NCBI GenBank assembly: GCA_030035585.1
Contig: CM057477.1
Location: 58,137,447-58,201,446 of the forward strand
Origin: Dugong dugon
Taxonomy: Eukaryota; Chordata; Mammalia; Sirenia; Dugongidae
Direction of reading: 5' to 3'
DNA: 64,000 nt
In this document: one piece after another, positions 57,395-64,000 of the stretch
Layout: each line of letters opens with the position of its first letter
How positions within the stretch are numbered: position 1 is the first letter of the stretch
The notes under the pieces: model-generated
Seen by the model: only the letters and a program-made list of their open reading frames with translations
Database searches by the model: none
Told to the model about the DNA's origin: nothing
Position numbers and translations under genes: made by a program

Positions 57395-57401
57395 TTGGTA
57401 T

Positions 57402-58140
57402 GGGGTTTCAGTCATAATATGTGGCTTTTGCGAAAATGGTGGGTATAAAGGCTACTGAAAACTCCATTTTGTCATCATTTGATCTCAATCAGAGAGTAAA
57501 AAGATTTTAAATAACATGAGGGCACAAAAGTTGCTTGAGCCCTAATATGAGCATCCTGCCTTTGAGAATCTATGTACTTACCACTATAGTTACTATTATG
57601 TCTGGGGGTGAGTGGGGTGGGGAAGGGATCAGAGGGCAGTTGTTACAGAAGCAAAAAAGCAGACAAGGAAAGGGTAGTTGTTTTTCTTTCCGAAGAAATT
57701 CCTCACCTCTACAATAAGACAATGGTCACTGATGTTTCTTCCCCATACAGGTAGGCCCCAGCTTACAATGTGGAGTTCCATTCTGATGACTTCATCAGGT
57801 CAGTTCTGACCTAAGTAGGATATTTTTTTTTTTTTTTAGTTTTCATGATTATTGCCTTTTACTATCAGTATCTTTGTAAATCCTATCTTTATTTGTCTTT
57901 GGGGGTTGGAAACATTACATATAAACATCTGCAAGTGAACATCTGAGAATGATAACATCAGCAAATTACGTGCTGCAACACTGTATGTAATACATATTAC
58001 TAACGTTAAGATGTACTATATATATATATATATATGGCGGTAAGTACGGTTCACGGTAACTGAACTATGTCGTCAGGGACTACCTGTACTTTAAAAGGAA
58101 ATGACTAACATATTTTCAGGGTTTCCAATGCACCCAATAC
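57402..58140. other. Unique sequence, nothing recognised
   Basis: G-run cluster at 57604-57627 could form a G-quadruplex. (TA)n near 58018-58035. No gene. Confidence 0.45.
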
Positions 58141-58144
58141 TGTA

Positions 58145-58334
58145 TTATCTTAGGCAACCCTCAAGACAATTTTTGTTGTTATTTGGTGTTGTCGAGTCGA
58201 TTACAAGGTCCTATTATATCCATTTTGTGAATAAAGAAACCAAGATACAGAGATATCAAGTAACTAGCTTGGGGTCACACAGCTACTCAGTGGTAATGTT
58301 CAGATTTGAACCCAGGCAGTCTGATTCCAGAGCC
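58145..58334 (-). mobile_element. MIR SINE remnant
   Basis: CATTTTGTGAATAAAGAAAC, GGGGTCACACAGCTACTCAG, TTGAACCCAGGCAGTCTGAT. Split by a ~32-bp SINE/RTE tail at about 58171-58202. Confidence 0.82.
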
Positions 58335-58535
58335 CTGGTGGCACAAATGGTTAAGCGCTCAGCTGCTAACCAAAAGGTTGGCCGTTTGAACCTACCAGCA
58401 GCTCCGCACGAGAGAAGACCTGGAGATCTGCTCCCATAAAGACTTAGAGTCTAGAAAACCCTATGAGGCAGTTCTACTCTGTCACATGGGGTAGCTATGA
58501 GTCAAAATAGACTTGACAGCACCTAACAACAACAA
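58335..58535 (+). mobile_element. AfroSINE (RTE-tail type) in MIR
   Basis: Duplication TCTGATTCCAGAGCC (58320-58334) and TCTGGTTCCAGAGCC (58536-58550). Confidence 0.93.
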
Positions 58536-58734
58536 TCTGGTTCCAGAGCCTGCAGTCCACAGCTTTTATGCTCTGCTACTTATTGAGTAAAGTCAGTCTC
58601 CCAGAGTGTCCTGACTCACAGAACACACAAAAAGATGAGTGGTCCAAGGCCTGGAAATGTTCTAGGATTTGTAAGCATCTGGCATTTGGATCAATCCAAA
58701 ATCAACGTTTAAAAGAACAGTTACCTTAGACCAA

Positions 58735-59331
58735 AGACCCAAGGGAATGATTAGTCCAAAGGACTAACGGACCACAACTACCACAAACTCCAACAGACTG
58801 AGCCCACAATAACTAGATGGTGCCTGGTTACCACCACTGACTGCTCTGGCAGGGATCGCAATAGAAGGTCCTGGACAGAGCTTGAGAAAAATGTAAGACA
58901 AAATTCAAATTCACAAAAATAAAAATACCAGGCTAGCTGGTCTGACAGAGACTGGAGAAACTCCAAGAGTATGCCCCCGAATACCCTTTTAACTCAGTAC
59001 TGAAGTCACTTCTGAGGTTCACCCTTCAGGCAGCGATTAGACAGGTCTATAGGGCCAACCGTGACACACGTGAGGTACGTGCTTCATAGTCATGTATACA
59101 AGACTAATGGGCACACTAGCCCAAAAGCAAAGACGAGAGAGAAGGCAGGAAGGGACAGGAAAAGTGGACCAATAAAACAGGGAACCCAGGGTGGAAAAGC
59201 AGAGCGTGCTGACACATTGCAGAGTTGACAACCAATGCCACAGAACAATTTGTTTATTAACTGTTTAATAAGAAACTAATTTGCTCTGTAAACTTTCACC
59301 TAAATCACAATTAAAAAAAAAAAAAAAAAAC
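58735..59331 (+). mobile_element. L1 3' UTR, 5'-truncated
   Basis: CAAAGGACTAACGGACCACA, AACTAGATGGTGCCTGGTTA, ATTAAGTTT-free tail ending GTAAACTTTCACC then A-run; matches the UTR at 41490-41990. Confidence 0.88.
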
Positions 59332-59939
59332 CATTTACTTTCACCCCCAAAACTGTCTCTTTGTCTGACTGCTGAGTTTGAATGGGGCTATGGGGGATGC
59401 TGTTCTGTGGTTCTGTATAAAGTTTAAAAGTCATTTTGCCAGTATTGACAGCCCAATATGTATATACACACACAAACAGGACTTTAAAAATAAAACAGAG
59501 TAAGCATTTGGAATGCAGGAAAGAAGTATCTGGCTGCACTTCCAGAGAGCCAACCCCAGTAAAATCCCGCCATTTAGGAATTCTCAGAGCTGTTTTGTAA
59601 AGTGTGGTTTCTCCACAAGAATTAATTGTATGCACCTGAAGAACTGCCTCGGTTTGGCTGAGCACTTGCTGTAAACTTCCCTGGGAGGTTTACCTGATGT
59701 AGTGAGCCTGTAAGGAAAACCTTGGGTCCTGAGCTTAAAAAAAAAAGTTAAAAGGTTAAAAAATAACCTCTCTCCATCCATCCTTAGAATTACACTTTCC
59801 AGCGAAGTCTAGTTCCCTTTCCTGGTAGATATAATCCTAATTAAAAATAAATTACATGCTGTATAGAACTTGAAATGGCAAAAATAATCCTATTACATAC
59901 GAGAATATATCCTGATTTTCTTTCCCGCTAAACTGTGAA
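59332..59939. other. Unique sequence between the last L1 remnant and the CpG block
   Basis: No gene or named repeat was recognised. AT-rich on the left, becoming CpG-rich after about 59940. A minus-strand frame of 121 codons (59300-59665) shows no domain and is treated as chance. Confidence 0.4.
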
Positions 59940-61500
59940 AGATAGCAGATCAGGCTGAGCCCCCCAATGTCGCCGCTTTGAAAACTTTCCTCGAGCCCTA
60001 ATCCGTCACGTGACACCCGTGTCAATCTCGGGGTCTGCACGCGAGTTTCACAAAGCACGCATTAGGCTCGGTAACAGAAACGCAGCTTTGCGGAGCCCGC
60101 ACCGTTTACATTCCGAGAAAACGCCGGCCATTGTGGGGCCGTGTTTGTTCTCAGGATTGCGAGACAGTTGCCGGCGAAGTTGCTAAACCCGAGAGAAAGG
60201 AACTCCTTTGAGCCTGCCCTGGCCTTTTGGTATGATAACAAGGCGATTGGAGCGGCTTTTGTGGGGCCGGGATCATCGCCGGGGCGGACGGGCGGGCGAG
60301 TCCCCCTCCTCCTCCCCCCTTTCCGGACATTTTTCCTCCCCGGGGAGTTGCTGTGCCGTCTGATGTGCTATTTTAAAACGTATTTCCATAATCTAGCTGC
60401 TGCGGGCGGCGGAGCGGGAGCTCACTCTGCTCGCGTGCCTTGACACCTCCTCCGCTGCTCTGATAGGCCTCTGCGCTCCGGCGCGGCCGTGGTGCTCCCG
60501 GCTCCCCGCCACGGGCTCCGAGCTGCCGGGCGCCGCCGCTGTCGTTGCCACTTCCGAGCGGCCTAGAACCTGGCAGCGGATAAAATGCAGCGAACCGGCT
60601 CCTAGCAACCACTGCCATCACACACCCCTCTGCCCGCCTCTTGGCTTTTGCCTGCTTTCCGGCTCTTCCTTTTTCCTCCTCCAAGCACGCCTTCGTTTAT
60701 TTCAGCCTTGAGAATGAGCATGCCATTTCCACTCAAAGTGGAAGAGCTTTGAGTAATAATAGCAGGTAGTTCCAGTGCTCTGGCCAAGCAAAAAACACAC
60801 AAACTTAAACAGCTGAGGCCGGACTCCGGCCGCCTAGCCCAGAATCGCAAGGCGCAAGTGCGTAATAACAGAGCGCGAGGCGCAGGGGCGCAGGTCGTGG
60901 GTTGACCTCCCAGCGACTGACAGCCAGGATCTGGGCAGCTGTCTGCTCAAGAGAACAACTCAAGTCACCTTTTCGCTGCAATCCCGATGGCAAGCCCACA
61001 GCGCGGACGCCAACCCCAGTGACACCCCCGACCGCCTGTCGGCCCTGTAGCGCCGCGCAGCGCCTGCCTGATGGCGCCTGGTTACCCGAGCGGAAGCTCA
61101 GAGGCCGCTGTCCTTCTGTGGAGTTCTGAATCTAGTCCTGTCTGGGCTTGCAGGGGGAGAAAGGCGAGGGAGGGCAGGACCCTGAGAGCGCCAAAGGTCA
61201 CCAGCAGTCCCCGGGCGGGGGTGTGTGGGTTGTTTCGGGGATTGGAAAGAAAGTAGAAGGTTCTTTAGCCTGCGTAGATCCCCGAGGAGTATTGGGTGGG
61301 GGCGGGGAGAGAGAAAGACATTAAATGGCATTTGGGAGGGAAAAAAGTTCAAGAGAAGGTTGGAAACCGGACTTCTGTGGGGGAGAGGGGAGGGGCGCGC
61401 TTTCCACATCCTCTCGCCGCTGCAGATGCATTCCGAGGGCTGCAAGGTGAAGGAGGCGGGGAAGGGAACGGAGAGCACAACCGCTCTGAGGAAGCTCTAA
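59940..61500. promoter_or_regulatory. CpG-rich block upstream of PCDH8, candidate distal regulatory region
   Basis: GC- and CpG-rich and free of recognisable repeats, in sharp contrast with the AT-rich repeat-laden DNA to its left. It contains SOX-like sequences (CCATTGT near 60127, AACAAGGCGATTGG near 60237) and G-runs near 61213-61240. Short open frames on both strands here (for example 60141-60443 + and 60373-60684 -) are what CpG-rich DNA produces by chance and show no recognisable domain. It may be an alternative PCDH8 promoter, a divergent noncoding RNA promoter, or an enhancer; sequence alone cannot separate these. Confidence 0.5.
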
Positions 61501-61572
61501 GCTATCTACCGCTCCTCTTCCCAATCTCATAAGAGCTTTTATTTATTGATGCCGGGGGTTGCATTGGAAACC

Positions 61573-61735
61573 CTAGTGGCGTAGTGGTTAAGAGCTACGG
61601 CTGTTAACCAAAAGGCTGGTAGTTCGAATCCACCAGGCGCTCCTTGGAAGCCCTATGGGGCAGTTCTACTCTGTCCTATAGGGACGCTATGAGTAGGAAT
61701 CAAGTCGACGGCAATGGGTTTGGTTTGGGGTTTTA
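61573..61735 (+). mobile_element. AfroSINE, well preserved, about 2 kb upstream of PCDH8
   Basis: Near-canonical copy: ACCCTAGTGGCGTAGTGGTT head, B-box-like AGTTCGAATCCACC, body GGGGCAGTTCTACTCTGTCC, and end GACGGCAATGGGTTTGGTTT. It is the only transposon recognised between 59.4 kb and the PCDH8 promoter. A short G-rich flank makes the target-site duplication unclear. Confidence 0.9.
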
Positions 61736-63373
61736 GGGGCTATTATTCTCTGTTCTCCGAGAACTCGAGGACATTCCTCATCCTCCCCACTCCCACCGCC
61801 CTCCCAGCTCCCTGCTTGGTCCCCTTACTCTGGGGGTACTCCTGGTCTTCTGGGGGTAGACCCCAAAACACATTCCCTAGGGTTTGAGGTAAAAGGGAAA
61901 CATGGATAGGACGCTGGCAGCAGAACTAAAATCAGGATTCAGAAGAACGCTTACTAAATGCAGTCTGCTTATCAAACTTTTCGCCTTTTCTTTTTAATTT
62001 CTTCAAGTGTGTGACTTGTGTTTTTACCTCTCCTCCTTTGTGTGTATTTGCATAGCCTACTCAGTAAAGCCCTTCACTATGAATCCGTTAAAAATCCATC
62101 TTGTTCCGGATTGAAGCCCGTTTCTCTGGCCTTCAGGGTGAGAGAAGAGGGAGACACCTGTGGGGGCAGCGCAGCCCTGGGTCAGCCCTGGTACCCGCCC
62201 AGCCCAGAGCTCGGCAGTGCCGGAGCTCCACACTTCGGTAGGCAGATGGTTTCGTTGCCCCAGGTTCGTGCCAGGTTTCAATCTCATGCTGTGTTTTGTT
62301 TTTCTGGAACGGGACGACTGTTGTTTCCCAGAGCGGCCCTATTAGAACAGAAAGAAAATCCCCTAAATAGGCGGAACAGGGCATCAGAGGGGGGAAGTTC
62401 TCTAAATGCGCTTTAATACGAGCTGGGTATTGTGTGGAATTCAGCGCCCATCATCGTTTAGCCCGAGAGTTATGGCAGTGATTGGGGATGAATAGAGGAA
62501 CATAATGGATACATGCGGCGTTTGCTCATTATATTCAAGTTAGCCCAACTCCGCTGTGGAAACTGTTCAACTTTCTCTCCCCTTAGCTTGTCACAGTGAA
62601 ATAATACAGACATTGGGGCCTCCAATGGGATGCCTGCCACGCCATTCTATTTTCACTGCTAACGAGGGCTTCATAAGCCTCTGATACAGTCTGATCTTTG
62701 AAACCTTTCCAAATCTTCTCAAGCTTATGCTAAATCCTATTTGGAACTTTTTTTTTTTTTCTTCCTCCTTGTGTGCTAGCGCCCAGGGCTTAAGAAAGCC
62801 ATTTGGCCAGTGACATGCATACTAACACATCGCAGGGCTCTTTTCTGAAAGGGAAATGGCAGCTCTGATCACCGAGGCTCACACGAGCAAAACACAATTG
62901 CATACACAAATTTGAATAAAATCAGTTTCCCCTTATCCTTCAGGCTCCTTAATCGATAGGCTCTTCCGGGCTCTGTGGGAAGCGGGGAGAGAAGGCGAGC
63001 AGAACCTCGCCCGGCAGAATAAGCGTCTGTGGAGAGGGGGCTGCGAGTGTTTGGAAGCCTTGGAGATACAAAATGCAGACAGCAGGTGGGGGGCCCGAGC
63101 TACTAGGACGAAACCTCAGGATCTTCTCATTCAGTCCAAGCAGCCGGCAGGGAGGGGTACAATTAACAAAACCATCGGTCCCATTTACTCCTAGCGCCCT
63201 GTGCCAACTCCTCTACATGCAGGGTGCTGACAGGAAAAAGGGAGAAAGCAAAAGGAGTTAAAGAAAACAAAGGAAAGATTCCCTAATTTTCCTCTCTTGT
63301 TTTCCCCTCTAAGCCTTTCCACAATAAAGGGATTGTCGGAGGCTGGCGGAGGAGCGGCGCGAGGGCGAGGCCG
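61736..63373. other. Repeat-poor PCDH8-proximal upstream sequence
   Basis: No gene and no recognisable repeat apart from a T-run (62748-62760). Base composition is moderate, with scattered homeobox-like and CCAAT-like motifs around 62440-62720. Absence of transposons so close to dense repeat territory suggests constraint, which is an inference. Confidence 0.45.
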
Positions 63374-63420
63374 CCATTGGCTGCCGGGCTCGGGCGATTT
63401 GCATATCGGCGGCTATAAAG
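63374..63420 (+). promoter_or_regulatory. PCDH8: PCDH8 core promoter: inverted CCAAT, octamer, TATA
   Basis: Seen in order: ATTGG (inverted CCAAT box, 63376-63380), the octamer ATTTGCAT (63397-63404) and TATAAAG (63414-63420). The arrangement is typical of a focused polymerase II promoter, unusual in being both TATA-containing and in a CpG-rich block. By the usual TATA-to-start distance, transcription should begin near 63440-63450. The octamer would be a site for POU factors; that is inference. Confidence 0.7.
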
Positions 63421-63444
63421 CCGGAGACAGAGAGCGGCGGCGCA

Positions 63445-63654
63445 GCTCCTGTCAAAGGAGGGAGAGGCGCTGGGTGAGGGCGGGACCGCGCGTCCTCAGA
63501 GCCCGCTGGAGCCGCCGAGCTGCAACCCGCAGACTTCTCCCGCACGAGGCTCGCGAAGAGCCTGGTCCGGGGCTTCTAGGACTCACGCCCGGACCTGCAA
63601 ACCAGAGAAGACTCTCTTGCTCAGCCTTTTGGAATAGCAGTCGTGGCCGGCAGC
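63445..63654 (+). other. PCDH8: Predicted PCDH8 5' untranslated region
   Basis: The interval between the predicted transcription start (TATA plus about 30) and the PCDH8 ATG is about 210 nt and GC-rich. It contains no ATG, so no upstream open reading frame is expected. The exact start is inferred from the TATA box only. Confidence 0.5.
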
Positions 63655-64000
63655 ATGAGCCCTGGGAAGCGCGGGGGCAGCCCCTGCCTTTTCCTCTTGC
63701 AGCTCTGCAGTCTCTGCTGGGTGCTCTCAGTGGCCCAGAGCAAGACAGTGCGATACAGCACCTTCGAGGAAGACGCCCCCGGTACGGTCATCGGCACCCT
63801 GGCGGAGGACCTGCATATGAAAGTGTCCGGAGACACAAGCTTCCGCCTGATGAAGCAGTTCAACAGCTCGCTGATCCGGGTGCGCGAGGGCGACGGGCAG
63901 CTGACTGTCGGGGACGCGGGCCTTGACCGCGAGCGGCTGTGTGGCCGGGCCCCGCAGTGCGTGCTGGCCTTCGACGTGGTCAGCTTCTCGCAGGAGCAGT
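63655..64000 (+). CDS. PCDH8: PCDH8 (protocadherin-8), 5' part of exon 1, runs off the window
   Basis: The ATG at 63655 opens a frame that stays open to the window edge (115 complete codons plus 1 base). It encodes a single-pass adhesion protein of the delta-2 protocadherin group, acting at the plasma membrane and at synapses. Seen: an N-terminal signal peptide with a hydrophobic core at about residues 11-27 ([17 protein letters not shown]), then the start of the first cadherin (EC1) repeat at about residue 30 with the motif [20 protein letters not shown], then [11 protein letters not shown] with an N-glycosylation sequon (NSS), and LDRERLCG, the EC1 Ca2+-binding DRE type motif. This closely matches mammalian PCDH8 as I know it. 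The start has A at -3 and no in-frame ATG upstream before the predicted TSS. The rest (further EC repeats, transmembrane segment, cytoplasmic tail) lies beyond the window. A 209-codon frame at 63297-63926 overlaps in another phase and is a GC-rich shadow. Confidence 0.95.
   Translation, partial: MSPGKRGGSPCLFLLQLCSLCWVLSVAQSKTVRYSTFEEDAPGTVIGTLAEDLHMKVSGDTSFRLMKQFNSSLIRVREGDGQLTVGDAGLDRERLCGRAPQCVLAFDVVSFSQEQ

Noticed and set aside
60141-60684. Open frames of about 100 codons on both strands in the CpG block
   Set aside because: Low-complexity R/G/A/P-rich translations with no motif; expected by chance at this GC content.
63297-63926. 209-codon + frame overlapping PCDH8
   Set aside because: It is in another phase from the clear PCDH8 frame, rich in R/G/P as chance frames in CpG-rich DNA are, and has no domain.
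1-64000. CRISPR arrays, operons, attachment sites or other prokaryotic systems
   Set aside because: No regularly spaced identical repeats or prokaryotic gene layout; all periodic sequence is microsatellite or dispersed transposons of a mammal.

Overview
The window is vertebrate nuclear DNA, very probably from an afrotherian mammal and most likely an elephant. The strongest evidence is about 40 copies, on both strands, of a roughly 160-220 bp tRNA-type SINE with the AfroSINE signature: a head like CCCTGGTGGCGCAGTGGTTAAG, a body like GGGCAGTTCTACTCTGTCC, and an ending GACGGCAATGGGTTTGGTTT or CACCTAACAACAACAA. Alongside are L1 LINEs, RTE-type LINE fragments with the same 3' end as some SINEs, ERVL/MaLR-type LTRs, and older MIR, L2 and MER5-like repeats shared by all placental mammals. 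The genus cannot be settled by eye.

Only one host protein-coding gene is supported. At the right edge the first 115 codons of PCDH8 (protocadherin-8, also called arcadlin/PAPC-like) start at 63655 on the + strand, and the window ends inside exon 1. A TATA box, an octamer and an inverted CCAAT box lie about 240-280 bp upstream of the ATG in GC-rich sequence. From about 59.9 kb to the end the DNA changes: it is GC/CpG-rich and nearly repeat-free, interrupted by one well-preserved AfroSINE at 61.57 kb. A second CpG-rich block at 59.94-61.5 kb may be a distal promoter or regulatory element.

The left 59 kb is an intergenic repeat landscape. 1-8 kb: L1 3' ends, an LTR fragment, a candidate ERV LTR, and two minus-strand MLT1-type LTRs. 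8-11 kb: mostly unique, with an AT-rich candidate enhancer near 8.3-8.5 kb. 11-35.6 kb: dense SINEs and five further MLT1-type LTRs, three of which carry SINEs at the same internal site. 35.9-42.3 kb: two 5'-truncated L1s, one nested in an RTE copy with matching target-site duplications. 42.66-50.77 kb: a nest in which a 7.6 kb full-length but disabled L1 sits inside a SINE that itself sits inside another SINE. 50.8-59.3 kb: SINEs, L2, L1 and MIR remnants.

No CRISPR array, operon, bacterial feature, functional tRNA or new coding system was seen. Nearly all open reading frames are either retrotransposon remnants or chance frames. The most interesting content is the insertion history: repeated use of one target site, nested insertions with readable duplications, tail-only micro-insertions, and an LTR family shown by nesting to have been active after the AfroSINEs. 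Boundaries of repeats were judged by eye and are generally good to about 5-15 bp.
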